64,000 bases of DNA from Lobosporangium transversale. Lineage: Eukaryota; Mortierellomycota; Mortierellomycetes; Mortierellales; Mortierellaceae. The DNA is taken from the NCBI RefSeq assembly GCF_002105155.1, contig NW_019028994.1, forward strand, positions 1 to 64,000. The letters are read 5' to 3'. Below, piece after piece: positions 1 to 12,300 of the stretch. The translations under genes were made by a program, and so were the position numbers. The first letter of the stretch is position 1; the number at the start of each line of letters is the position of its first letter. The notes under the pieces are model-generated. The model made no database searches. It saw only the letters and a list, made by a program, of their open reading frames with translations, and had not been told where the DNA came from.

Positions 1-3
1 GAA

Positions 4-355
4 AGGAGCGACAACTGATAAATTTGTTCCTCATTGTGACGTGACAATCTTTAGTGCGCAGCAGAGGGTCAAGCTTGTCACTCTTTTTGGTTAGTCCTTT
101 TCAATTATAAGAATTTTGTTAAGTAAACCATTTATATTTGAAAGAGTCTAGCCAAAAAGAGCGACAAGCTTGACCCTCTGGCGCAAAGAACCCATTTCTC
201 AGTCTCGTCACCAGCCTGAGGACGAAGTTCATATGCAGTTCTTTGCGCAATAAAGATTGTCACGTCACAATGACCCACATGGCTGATTTGAAAAAATATT
301 TTCTCACACATTAAAATAAAGGATCAAATTTATCAATTGCAATTGTCGCTCCTTC
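4..355. mobile_element. MITE-like nested inverted repeat
   Basis: Several pairs of complementary segments nest around one centre. The outer pair is the AGGAGCGACAA end at about 4-28 against about 322-355. Next inward, 33-59 (ATTGTGACGTGACAATCTTT and following bases) pairs with 245-271. The innermost pair is 61-97 (GAGGGTCAAGCTTGTC) with 146-180. A further hairpin is formed by GGCGCAAAGAA at about 180-190 and TTCTTTGCGC at 239-248. No coding sequence is present. Size, AT-richness and terminal inverted repeats fit a non-autonomous DNA transposon, but the left end touches the window edge, so a target-site duplication cannot be checked. Confidence 0.6.
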
Positions 356-667
356 TTTCCTTTGCTTCACTTCATTTTTGCACTCTCCCTCTTCCTTTAC
401 CCTTTTTTTTTTTTTTCACTTTTTTCATATTTCACCCCTCCCATCAATTTTGCTCTTTTATTTATTCCAAGCCTTCATCTATTGCCTTTCCTTTCCTTTC
501 CTTTCCTTTCCTTTTCTTTCCTTTTTTTTTTTTGCCTTACATATTTTTCATTTTTGTTTTCATACAGCGACCACGAGTGTGAAAGAGTATAGAATATACC
601 TTTGCCTATTTAACCATCATTCTCCCTGCATTTCAACCACACTCAGTCCCACTCATCTTAATTTTCA

Positions 668-3133
668 ATGGCCACCACAAGGAGCTCAACACAAAAAAAC
701 ATGGCTGCAAATGATTCCACAGAGAGCCAAGCACAAAAAAAAATGACTGCAAATAAGCCTGAGGATGCCTCCACACTCAATAAACGAAAAAGAGTAAACC
801 AGCACCCACAACGAAAAAAGCGCGCCATCCCACTGCTACTGCTGAACTGCGTTGTCGAAGGAGAAGCAACGTCGTTCCCAGTAGAGATTTTCTGCGATAA
901 AACGGTCGGGATGCTCAAGCAAGCCATCAAGGTAGCAAAGAAGCCAGAACTTGATCATGTTGCTGCAGATAAGCTCATCCTCTACAAGGTCTCCATCCCT
1001 GACAAAGGCGAGGCCATCTTTGAGTCAGAAATCGAGTCAAAAGAGGCTCTCACAATCGCGTCAATGGAGCTTTGGGAGATATTTAATTCTGAACTTCCAA
1101 GGAAAACTATCCGTGTTTTTGTCAAGCCACCACAGCGAGGTATATCCTTGGCTCTTGATGGACTGATTGTTGATATTTTCAGCTGATGAAGCTTGGTTTG
1201 TATCTTAAACGGCCATGTGCATAATATCACCATTTGGTTTGTGTCTTGATAACTCAACGTTCTTTCTCATTATTCGCTTTTGATACTTAGCTCAGAAAAG
1301 AAAACAAGATGGAGATTCTGGTGAGTGCTTTTGGCCGAGAATCTGGTTATTGATCATTTTAGAGTGATGTGCAATAAATCAAAAATATTGACTTTGATCA
1401 CTCTATCTCCTTTATCAGAGTCACCCTCTAAAAAAGCTCGTCCAAGTATAAGTAGCAGAGGTGCTCTTAGGGATGCGATTACAGAAGCAGGGCTTGTAAC
1501 GAAAGGGATAGTGAATGGTAGGCCTGCCATCTCGCGTCTAAACTCGAAAGAGAGGGTCAAGCTGCTTTCGTACATGGGAGAGGAGTTATCAGAAGATACT
1601 ATTTACTGCAGCATTATTAGCGTGGCTTGCGAGCTCCGAAATTCTGGTGGTATCAAGGGTTCCAAAATATTGACTGCCCCTGAGGGTTGTATCTTCCCTG
1701 TTGCCGGAACAAGGCATCTTTATATCAGAGATGAATATAAAGAGCTTTATGACCATATTACATCCGAATTAAGTACCCCTCATGAAGTAACTCGTTTGAA
1801 CCGACTCTTTGTCACTGGAACGCCTGGAATTGGGAAGTCAGCCTTTTTGGTCTATTTTGCCATCCGCCTCCTTGCCGAACACGATGAGGAAAATCCACCG
1901 ATTATTATTTTCCAAGAGAAGCAGAGTACCGAATGTTATGCCTACGGAGGAACAACTTGCCAACGTTATGGGGAGAGAGTAGATTTCAAAAATTTCCTTG
2001 ACCAACGTGAAACGTGGTATTTAGTTGATAGTGGTAAAAATCCTCAACCAGGTGAAGCCAGGACGATATTTTCAGCATCGCCAAGAACTCTCTATGGGCA
2101 TTACGATGAACTCACCAAGGAAAATACACCAAATAGCTACTATCACATGTCACTCTGGAGTCTGGATGAGCTTAAGGAATGTAGAGCCAATGTAAAGTTT
2201 TTTCATGTAGTGAGTGAAGCATTTTTGGAGGAGCTTTTTTACGACTTGGGGGGCGTGCCAAGACAGGTTCTACAGTGTCCAGCCAATGTACTATCCAAAA
2301 ATCAAAAACATACTGAGCGTGCTAAAGAAGCTGCGTTTCTCCGCGTCAATGATGCCATTAGAACACTCGAGAAACCAGCAGATCTTCTAAGCCTCTTTGC
2401 ACGAGGAAAAGATGCGAGTGGATTTAGTTGTTTACTCCATAGAGTCCCCACTTCTGACCATCTCCACTTCTACCTGGTGTGGGCATCTCGTTGGGTCGAA
2501 TCACAGATTATGGACAAAATAAAGGATGACACGTGGGTCGATGTGTTGGCGAGACTTGTCATAGGCGGAGAGGATATAGATAAAGGCCCACTGTTTGAAA
2601 TCTATGCTCATCACTTATTTCGACGTGGTGATATTAGATTTCCCTTTAGGGATCTCCAGTCAGGCGAAACAGGATTTCTTGATTTTCCAGCAAATCCAGA
2701 AGAGGTGTTTATCCGGACTTCAGAGGAATTATCAAGGCTCACTCAAGCAGCTGGCAAGTTGTTTGTACCAGAACATTCTAAATTTCCGTGCATTGATTTT
2801 GCATTGGGACCCAACAAGCTATTTCAGGTCACAGTATCAGAGGAGCATGCGATCAAGCAAGCACCATTCAAGGAGATAATTGATTGTATTACTGGACCCT
2901 GCTTGAAAGGAGACCAATCAAAGTCGAAGGGAAGTGATGATACTATTTTCCTCTATTTTGTGGTGCCAGGAGACGTATATGACGATTTTCAAGTTCAGGA
3001 CTTTCTTACCACCAGAAATACGGTCGTCCAGAATCCATATAAATGCTTAAAACATGTAAGACAGCGTGTCATAAAAATCGACATCGAAGCTGCATATTCA
3101 GGAGGATCAGCCGGTACGAATCTGAAGAATTAA
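668..3133 (+). CDS. Crinkler (CRN)-like protein with P-loop NTPase and nuclease-like C-terminus
   Basis: Two exons are read, 668-1139 and 1419-3133, joined through a GTATAT donor and a TTTATCAG acceptor that restores frame and gives about 728 aa. Alternative splices tested by eye hit stops. The N-terminal segment (about residues 55-155) resembles the ubiquitin-like CRN header domain: a LLLNCVVEGE strand, a later ADKLILYKV strand, and an FVKPP end. A Walker A motif, GTPGIGKS, lies near residue 289. Near residue 615 a D-x(n)-QVT arrangement (IDFALGPNKLFQVTVS) resembles a PD-(D/E)xK nuclease core. Known CRN proteins of oomycetes and early-diverging fungi combine such a header with NTPase and nuclease domains, and some act in host or competitor nuclei. 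The role here is unproven. The gene looks intact and sits among mobile-element remains. An extended CT-rich leader precedes the ATG. Confidence 0.7.
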
Positions 3134-3429
3134 ATCGAATAGCAATCAAGTGGATGAAATTTTGTCTTTTTTTAAAAAAAGCATTATACCCGTTCCTTGA
3201 GAACTTTTTACAATGGTTCATTCTTTATGAATGAAGCCATCATTATTCACTTACCTTCTAGACGAATAGATAGAGCGGTTTAATCCGTCCTCCCTTCTAC
3301 TGGGGCATTTAGAACTTTATAAAGTTGTGATCATTGTGCGATCTTGTGTGCAAGAAAAGGCAGGATTTTGTGATACTATTATCAAAGAGTTTTGTAAAAA
3401 CGGATAGAGATGAAGAATCCTGTGGAGAA

Positions 3430-5710
3430 CCCAGTGAGAGTCTGATGATGAGACCCAAAATCATATTATTATCACCAGGACAGCTGGTATTGGAAATTAT
3501 CCTTTCTCGTATGCTTTGTCATCTGGATGCTTGCCATTTGCGGAAGACCTATCAATTATCATCATCCAGGGCGCCAAAACGTTTACCGGGAGCTAGGATG
3601 ATAGCTCCACTCTAAAGACATAAATGTCCCATGGTGCGCGTGCACGGGATGGCAACCTGTGGCCAATGAAATCATATTAGTTGTATGTTCGGCCAATTCA
3701 GTGTCAGTATGTGAAGGCGGCGCGTCTTGAATCTCTAGGCGTCCAGGGACATGGAATAAAAAAACATCAAGAATTTGGCCAAGGCTGCCACGCGCTTGAT
3801 CGGTAAAATGTGATACAACATTGGATTGTGTCGTCAGTATATTAATAGTTCTCGGTATATTAATGCTGCATGCTGCTGCTGAGGGCATCAATCTCGCCAG
3901 AATCATCCCCTCTCACATCAATTCATGCTAGACGGATGAAAGATTAGGAGGAAAAGGTCCTTGATGTCTGGGATATCCACGCTTGTTTATAATCTCACCA
4001 AAAGTTCTGTGTCTTGCGTTCATAGGCGGTTAATCGCAGTTTGGTTTTCGTATACCCCTTGAAGAACGCAAGCAAAAATGCCTTTATGTTTTATATTTGA
4101 TACTCATCAATTTACCCTTTTTACTTGTCCGAAGGTAGAATGACGCCTAGCCAATGGATGCTATTGCAAGTGTGTCCACAGGTCCTTGGAGAAGTCCATT
4201 GAGGAAACTCGGTTCCATCCAGGACAGATTTATTCCTAGCGCTCTTCACAAAAGTAGCAGAATTACTTGGTGGAGTTGGCTTTAATTGCCTTGACAAGCT
4301 CCTGCAAGATTGGTTCGACAATCTAATCAGGGTCCTTTCGGAGCGGCATCAAAGCAACTCTATGTTTTTGGTTGTTTTGAACGAGGTGCAGGATATGGGG
4401 AGGGGAGGCTAAATACCAGTTTATTAATAACGACGACACTATGCGACCAATATTATCAGCATTCTTTCATGGATTGGAGGGCTTATCAGAGGATTTACCA
4501 CGAATTTGCATAGTTCCTTGCGGGATAGGCTTTTGTATTTATGATCCTGCTTGGGTTAAGGGAACTGGCAAAGCTTCAAGGAATATCGAGAAGTTCTCGA
4601 TGACTCGAGGTTCAAGAGTGCAGTATCGTTTCCTAGATGGGATAATCAAGCAAAAGTCCGGACATACTTCAAGACACTTGTGCGATATTTGGAGAAATAA
4701 AGTTACTCAAGCTCTGCATCAAAGCGGAGAGGCCATTTTAATGATCAAGCAATCGAGATGCTATATGCTTGGTCCTGTGGTCGTCTCCGTCCAATGATCA
4801 CTATAATAGAGAACGTCATTGGACGTGCCGATGCAGGCCTTTGGAAGCAAGAAATCAAGGGCCTGGTGTGGTCGCTCACTGATCCGGGATATAAAGAATC
4901 TGGTAACCTATGCCATGAGTAATCTAGAATTCTGAAGCGTATTAACAAAGGGGATGCAGGAATTAAAACCAGTGTCGACATCAGGGAAACCTTCGGTCGA
5001 GCCGTAAAGAATGAATAGATTACTATATAGTAAAGACTTGATATTGGAGTACAATGAGCCTGTTCCGGTCGAGGTTTCGTTTGCTCGAATTGTCGTTAAT
5101 CAAAGGAAGAAGGAGTTTACAATTATCGTTGAGCCAATATCATTTATAGCAGCAATTAACTTGTTTGAAGTGGATGACTCTTGATTGGCTAAATTGGTTA
5201 ATAGTGTGTTGCTAGACACCCCTACGTCTCGCACAAAGGGCACACACATTTTGAGTATTTCAGTCCCGCTTTGTTTAATTTCAATCTTCCAGAATTATAA
5301 CAATGAACGAATTCTTAGATACTCACTGTAACAAAGACTCCATACATGAATCCAAGTTAATCTCGCTTTTTTTTTTTTGTTTTGTTTCCAAAAGAGAACC
5401 CATCTGGACCAGATATCGTCTTTGTATTAGAATCGGAGGGTAAATATTATCCTGGTTCCGTACAGTCAAAAATCGGCGATAAGGTCAAGAATTAAGGATG
5501 CCCACAATACAACTTGCCATAATTGCATCAAAGAACACCTCTCATCACCGTCTTCTCTCGGCTTTTGCTCGAATGGCATATCCTTGTTGCTGTTGTTTAG
5601 GCCTTACTTATCATGTTGCCTTATCACGAACAGGGTGATTATTCGCTAGCTAAAGTCAAAGAAGTTCCTGCCATCAAAGACAAACGAATAGAAACGACGT
5701 ACTCAATATT
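3430..5710 (+). pseudogene. Decayed P-loop NTPase pseudogene of CRN-associated type
   Basis: No long open frame exists, but conserved blocks appear in order in shifting frames. Near 3465 a degraded Walker A region reads ITRTAGIGNYPF, where the lysine of GxGK is now asparagine. From about 4130 to 4390 there is VCPQVLGE, then LFLALFTKVAELLGG, then a Walker B-like LVVLNEVQDMG. Around 4450-4620 are SAFFHGLEGLSEDLPR and GIGFCIYDPAW, near 4740 AIEMLYAWSCGRLRPMI, and at 5030-5190 LEYNEPVPVEVSF and PISFIAAINLFEV. Near 5400-5500 a tail block reads GPDIVFVLESEGKYYPGSVQ. These match, from memory, a large family of fungal CRN-associated P-loop proteins. Multiple stops and frameshifts separate them, so the copy is dead. 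The stretch 3600-4100 holds nothing recognisable and may be an insertion. Confidence 0.75.
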
Positions 5711-7443
5711 AGCTTGTTGAACTTCCTTGAAAGTGCAAGGGAGTCCCTCAAGAAGTCAGAATTGACTCGAGCTGTGGAGGATGAGGGAGAAGGAAGCAAG
5801 CCCAAAGAACCACAGGCAAGGAGGACATCAAAGAGAATTGCCGATAAAGCTCAAGCTATGGAGCATCGCCCTAGCTCATGGGATATGAGTCCAACGTTTT
5901 CAAGAAGTTTGGGGCTCCTCTTCCAGTTTATGTTTGCGTAGTCTTCATCAGTCAGGTCTTCACCGGCTGCCTTTAAAACACGCCGTGTTAAGGAACCCTT
6001 GTGAAAGTTTCAATCCCTGGCTGAGATCTTCTTCATCTACGTCAGACTGCTGCTGTCTCTTCGTCTGGATTGTGCCATAGGCAAGTGGATTCAGAACAAG
6101 GCCATTGGTAAAATCGTCCCTTTGAGTTTGAACCGAGTTATACCTTTGTCTTGTGCCTGTAGGGGTACCTTGTCTCGATAGCCATGAAACATGCGATCTC
6201 CTTCAATGTCACAAAGAGAGCCTGTATCTAGACCTCTTTTGTTCCCTGTACACATTCAAACACTGCAGCCTTGGGAGGATTGTCGAGAGGATGTCAGTTA
6301 GAACGTGTTCAGACAGATACACATACCGAGGGGGGACGTAAGGAAGTCTGTTTTTTTTTTTTTTTTTTTTTTTTTTTTCACTCCATTGTTCTCTGGCAAG
6401 AAAAGCTCATCGAACAATAAAAAAATAGAGAGCTTTAATAGAGAGCAATCGACTGCAGAATATGCATGAGGATACTCTACACAAAGTTATATCTTTGTGC
6501 TCCTGTGGTGAATACATGGGTAGATTTGACTCGGTCTGTAGGAACTGATTTGAAACAAGTGGCTACATCCTTGTCAAAGGTAACAACAAAAGAAAAGAAG
6601 TCTTCTTTCTTCTTTTTATCAGAGAATGGCCTCATATGATGCTCTTTGCTCCAACAGCTCCAGCACTTTTGCGTTAAAGCAGAGATATTCGTTGGCTCTC
6701 GGGTTCCGGCATCATTGGTGGAGATAGGAGTGATGTAGTTGCATGCGCTTATTGCTTGTAGTAAGAACTATCTTAGTACCCTTCCTTACTAGACGACGCC
6801 CTGTTAATGGTGATATTGTGCAGCGCCTTGTGGAAGGAGGGAGAGCAGAAGCGAGATTAATACCGATGCGTTTGATCCTCTCCTAGGAGTATTTTTGATT
6901 ATGGAGTGATCGCCAAAATAAAGTTTGTTCATTTCTTCTGCTTGTGTTTTAGCAAAATGTGTTTATGCATGTGCTACTCATGCTCTCTTGCCAAGGACTT
7001 GAACAGGCATACCAACCCCTTCTTCCTTGCTCTCATAACCGCTCACATCCTTTCGATGCATTCTTTCGCCGTTTATGTCCACTACATCTGAACCACACAC
7101 AGTTCACCACTCACTCCAACAGAGATATTTGTATCACCTTGGGTATGATATGTTGCTGTGGTTCCCTCTGGTTTCAACAGGCCCAACAAACTCTATTAGC
7201 AGTGTTTATCAACCCAAATACATCAAGGGAACGCAAGAAGACGAGTAGGCAAATGATGCGACAAATCAAGTCTCGTCGAGCTGTACAGAAAAAGATCAAG
7301 TTAGTCAGGCTGTAGAACGAATCAACTCAGATTGCCTCAATCATACGACGAATATTATCATCACTATATCACATCAATCAATCAATAAACGATACAATGA
7401 GGCCCCCCAAGCGGACAATGGAGTCATGCGAAAGTCTTCGTGA
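5711..7443. other. Gene-poor stretch, no recognisable gene
   Basis: Short open frames occur (for example 5714-5941 and 6959-7315 on the plus strand), but none shows a recognisable domain, codon structure or splice partners. A pure run of 28 T occupies 6351-6378. The interval lies between two degenerate genes and probably contains more relic sequence that can no longer be identified by eye. Confidence 0.5.
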
Positions 7444-8849
7444 GTATTATGGTCTAACCCAACAGTTCGAGAGGAAATAGTCCAATTGTTGGAACTAAAC
7501 ATGAGTACCAAGGGGGCTGCAGAGGACAAGATCCTTAACCACAAGGGGATATTGTTGCAGGAGCTGTTTTCCTTGAAAGGATACAAGGACGTTGGACTGC
7601 AATCTGATGATGGCCCTAGAAGGAAACTACGGACATCGTTCTTTACAAACGGCCTTACCCTAACACTTCTTGCCTATGACACATCGAAGCAAAAAAGAGG
7701 AAGAGGTTCGCAAGCTGCCCAACCTTCGGATACTCAAAGATCTCAAGCAGTCCAGGCTTCTTCAAGTGCTCAGCAGGGATCCTCGTCTTCAGGCCATGGT
7801 GCAGGCGATGGTGGTGATGATGGAGACGACGACGGAAATGAAGATGACGATATCTTGCTGGGTATCAGCGATATTGACTTGCTGGAAGTTGATGAACCAT
7901 TCTTAGATGGCAATGAGGGAGAAGAAGCAGCTGAAGAAGGTACATCGAGCACAAATCCACTGTCCCCGGCGAGTCCCAGTCCCCGGCGTGAGATCAACTG
8001 GAAGCAGAGATCCCGTCTCCTCGAGAATGTAGAAGTTAAATATGACACCCAGGCAGCATGGGACCAGTGACGACAATAAGGAGACTATATATAGGGCGCT
8101 TGTCGATTTCTATAATGACGGGTGGTTTGTTCGGAATAGCTGGGATAATAGAAAAGCACAGAACGGATGGGTTGATTATGTGATCAAGGCAATTCTGAAG
8201 CTTGCGGGCGGAAGCAATGGAAGAAGAAGAGATGCCAATACGAATGCGATGATCTGTATTGGACTAGGATCATTCAAGACAAACCGAGGACAAGTATCGA
8301 AGCATGGGATATTGATGAAGAAGCTTGTTGAAAAGGTAAAAAAAAAATCCTTTGATCAATGACATTTAATTTTTGAGTCTTTTTTTTAACGAGTATTAAA
8401 TCTGGCTCGAACAGGCAAAATCTCTAGACTACCCCATTGCAGGTTGTCATGAATACTACACATCTGCCAAGTGTCCACGGCCTCACTGCGACAGTATATT
8501 GGAGAATGTTCCTTTTCGATCCAAGTACTGTCGAAATTGTAAAGCATACTTTGATCGAGATGCTGTTGGTGCTGAGAACATCGCAAGGGTCTGTGAGTCG
8601 CAGACAAGAGAGCAAAAACGACCTGCAAAGTATATGCCGCCGGACGGAGGAACTCAAGGCCAAGCTTCTAGCGGTAGTGGCGACGGTGGAGGTAGTGGTG
8701 GCAGTGGTGGCAGTGGTGGTGGTAGTAGCAGACCCACAAAAAGGAAATTTTCAGATGAAGGAGGAGGAGGAGTAGGGGGATCAAGACCACCGAAAGGACC
8801 TTTGCTGGGTCCAGGAGGAGGGGGAGAGACAAGCCGGCAACAACAGTAG
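7444..8849 (+). pseudogene. Fanzor (eukaryotic TnpB-like RNA-guided nuclease) remnant
   Basis: The downstream half is clear. It runs from about 8068 to 8335 and, across a 79-bp intron (8336-8414, GTAAAA...ACAG), from 8415 to 8849. It carries WFVRNSWDNRKAQNGW, ICIGLGSF, then HEYYTSAKCPRPHC, CRNC and FDRDAVGAENI. That is the zinc-ribbon plus RuvC-III (DRDxxxAxNI) end of TnpB/Fanzor proteins; the glutamate of HEYYTS sits where Fanzors carry an alternative catalytic glutamate. An upstream frame (7444-8070) contributes the preceding region (LRTSFFTNGLTLTLLAYDT), an acidic low-complexity insert and INWKQRSRLLENVEVKYDT. It then stops, and no GIDPG-like RuvC-I motif is visible in any frame between the two halves. 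An internal deletion is inferred, so the nuclease should be inactive. The protein ends in a Gly/Ser-rich repeat. No terminal repeats were found. Confidence 0.75.
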
Positions 8850-9248
8850 GACACAATCTACTACAAACATGACTAGGTCCAGAAAGGCCTTCGTCTTAAA
8901 AAAATTGTAAGTATTGGCTTGATAGTACTTTTTTTTCTTGGTTAATTTATTTATTTATTTATTTATTTCTGTCTCTTTTTGAATAATGCAAAACAGCAAA
9001 TAATAAATGCATGATACATGAAAAATGTAATTATATAGATCAAACATAAATGAATGAAAGGATGAATGTGGGACACACATCCTTGGGTGTATATCGATCT
9101 ATATCAATATTTTTTTGTCAATCAATGTCACTATGTCTATACATATCACATCACGTCAATCAAGATGTATTATTTACGTTTTAGTGTAACAATGCTTTTT
9201 TTATTATTTTTATCTCGATCCCTCCATCTCAAATGGATATAAATACTG

Positions 9249-9279
<31 letters not shown>

Positions 9280-9348
9280 ATATATATATTATATGTAAAT
9301 GTATAAATATATATTGTGTGTGGTGTGCAACCAGTCAAGGTTTGCTTT
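8850..9348. repeat. AT-rich intergenic stretch with microsatellites
   Basis: Contains an (ATTT)n run at about 8944-8968 and a nearly pure (TA)n tract at 9249-9290 broken by TGTGTG. No gene is seen. It separates the Fanzor remnant from the 3' end of the arrestin gene on the other strand. Confidence 0.8.
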
Positions 9349-12300
9349 TTACAAAGGTGCACGAGGTCCAGTGACATGAAGATCCACTATAACAAGGAAA
9401 AAAAAAAGAAAAAAAAAAAATTAGAATTAATTATAAAGATTCAATTCCATAACGCTTGATGAAGAAAGAGAAAAAAAAAAAAAAAAAAAAAAAGGAGAGA
9501 GAGGAAGATGCAAACAGAAAAAAAGGGACAAGACAAAAAAAAAAAAGCAAAAAACTCTTGCTTGATTGGCTGGCAAGTCCATTAGCTGATGTTTGTTGTT
9601 ATTGTTGTTCAAAAACTTACTCTCAAGTCTAAACTCTTTGTTCACTCCAGGTGGAGTGATGTTCGCCGGAACGGCTACCTCTCCATCCTGTTGAACCAGT
9701 CCACACAGAAGAATCAATTGGAGCTTATGTCTTTTGGCAATATGCTTCGTCTCCGTAAACGTCGCTAGTTCAGCAGGACCCGGAAGTCGTATCGGGAACC
9801 GTTGTCTGCCATATTCCTCTCTCCAGATCTGAACAACGTTCCTGATGTCGACGCTCTCGAACATTTTCATCTTCATCTTCATCCTCATCTTCATCTTCAT
9901 CTTCATTATCTTCTTCTTCAGACAATCCCTCTGCATGCTTTCCTTTGCCTTCATCCTTTACTGTTGCTCTGTAAAGACTGCGCTGGTATTGTTTCTCTCG
10001 CTTCTGCAGGTGCATAGTCAAATAAAGTGTCACTACATCCGTCTTAAACTTTGCCTCAATGCTATTGATAATCCGAGCATTCGAATTCGAACCCGAATGA
10101 TTTTTGCTAACGTTGATACTATTGTTATTGTTTTGTCCTTCCCGAGAAGAGCGCTCATACTTTTGTTGAAGAGTAAAGTCTACGCTATGTCGCTTTGGCT
10201 TGAAAAAAAAGTTGCGTCTAGTTTCCAGAGATTCATTCTGCCGAGACTGCTGCTGCTGTTGTTGTTGTTGTTGTTCCTGTTGGTGTTGCGTCGTCAACTC
10301 CTTGCTTGAAAGATACCTGGAGTGTTGTTGATGAGGTTGACGGGCCTCATCCTGTAAGAGATCATACAGATGAGAATGGCTTCCATTATACGTCTTCTCC
10401 TGATACATCTGTGGTAGACTCGACTTCTTATTCAACCCCGCTTTCGTCCGCAATTTATTGGCCCCTCCATCCTCAGCCGTTGTCGTTGTCGTCGGTTGCT
10501 CATAAGTAACGGATTGTCCATCTTGTTGATTATGTAGCTGTCCTGGTTGCTCCTGCTGCTGCTGTTGATGTCGCTGCTTTTTCGTGCCAACGGACTCTTG
10601 ACTCATCCTAGGAGACCTTAATGAGCTCGTGGACTTTGGCGATGACAACTTCTTCAGCTTGGGTGTCGTCGGCAACACCGTGACCTCCCGAAGTAACGTG
10701 TGCTCAACCACCCTCACAATCCCCTTCTTAACCACAAACCGCGGTCCTTGGGGGAACGTCGAATCATTCGATGGTAGAGCCGAACCATTGCCACTGCTCT
10801 CCTGATCCGCTGTCGATCCAGATCCAAACTTGTTAGACTTCCCATCATGTCTCCTTCGATGATTACGCCTATTTGGCTTGAACCGGATCGTCAGAGGAAC
10901 GGTCTGTCCAAGATGCACTGTTTCTGAAGGGATCGAGCAAGAGTAAGCCATCCCAAAGGGCTCCCACACTCCTGTATAGTTGGCCGAATTCTCATCATCC
11001 GACATCGAATCCTCAGACTCGGGTTCGTCATATCGTGATGATGACGACGAAACAGATGTGCTAGGGGACAATGGTAGTACAGAGTTTTGGGGTCGTGACA
11101 CCTCTGCAGTCGGAGATGCAACCAAACTACTAGCCTTTGCATCACCATTCGAGCCTTCGGTCGAGGCCTTTTCTCTGTCCGTTTCGGGAGGAGAAGGTGG
11201 CGGGTTAGGTTTGGGCGACAATGGGGGGATCGAGAAGCTCAGCAGTTGTTTTGGACGCGAGAGATCAATAGTCGGGAGCATATTGAGGGCCGATTTGATA
11301 GCCTTCGTAGGCACGGTCAGAGAATTGAATGGGGATGTCAGGACAGATGAGGCTGGGGATGATTGTTTCGATGATTGTGTCTGGAGATCGGGTGATGGTG
11401 ATGGTTGATCAGTAGCCTTCTCAATCCCATTGTTTCTTTCCTCCTTGTTAGGATAGTGTGGCGAACGAGGTGATGCAGGGGAATGCAAGGGGGATTTTGG
11501 CGGAGATGGTGGTGAAGCAGGGGCTAAGCAGGATTGTAATACCCAAACTTCCTGCGAGGCTTCAATGTCACTGATACAGGGGAATGGTCTGTGAAGGATG
11601 GCACGGATGGTGTATTTTATCTTTGCATTAGGACTATAACTGCTGGATGGTAGCAACAGAGCTGGGGATTGAGGAACAGGTGCTATATGTGTTGCGGTAG
11701 AGCCGAATGGTGCCTTGACAGAACCAGGCAGTAATGGGGCTGATGGTCTGGTCAGGGCCAAAGGGTGGATCAGAGGGACTTCAAACTCTTTTTCATAATC
11801 ACCAGCAATTACTGTAAATCCTCCAGGCTTGGTATGCTCAAGTGGGAAATGCCAGATTTGGTGACCTAGAATCTCTTCCGTATGATGGTTAACAACTTTT
11901 TTGTTTTCTAATGCTATTAAAAGTGATGAGGGAAACAAACAAATCGGAGAAAATGCAACAAGCATGCGCGTTGCGCAGAGTGTGGATGAAAGTCAAAAAA
12001 GTAGAAATGAATATTAGTAAATAAGAGAAGAATCAAGTGATATATACGAAAGAGAGAGAAAGAGAGAGAAGAGAGAAAGAGAGAGCAGTATCATGGGGCA
12101 TCATCTAATACCCGTGGATAAAAAGCAGGCCCGATTTTTTTTTTTTTTTTGTAATTCAAAGTGCCCAACCTGTTTTTTATTTTTTTTATTTTTTTCGTCA
12201 TTTTTTTTATACTTTATTTTATTTCCTCCTTTACCTGTCCATTGGGCCTCTGCTTTTGCTTCGTACATGATGACAATATCACGACCACGACAATCATAGT

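Noticed and set aside
1297..1320. Extra small exon in the CRN gene bounded by CTCAG and GTGAGT
   Set aside because: Including it creates a stop codon at the next junction; the single 279-bp intron keeps the frame open.
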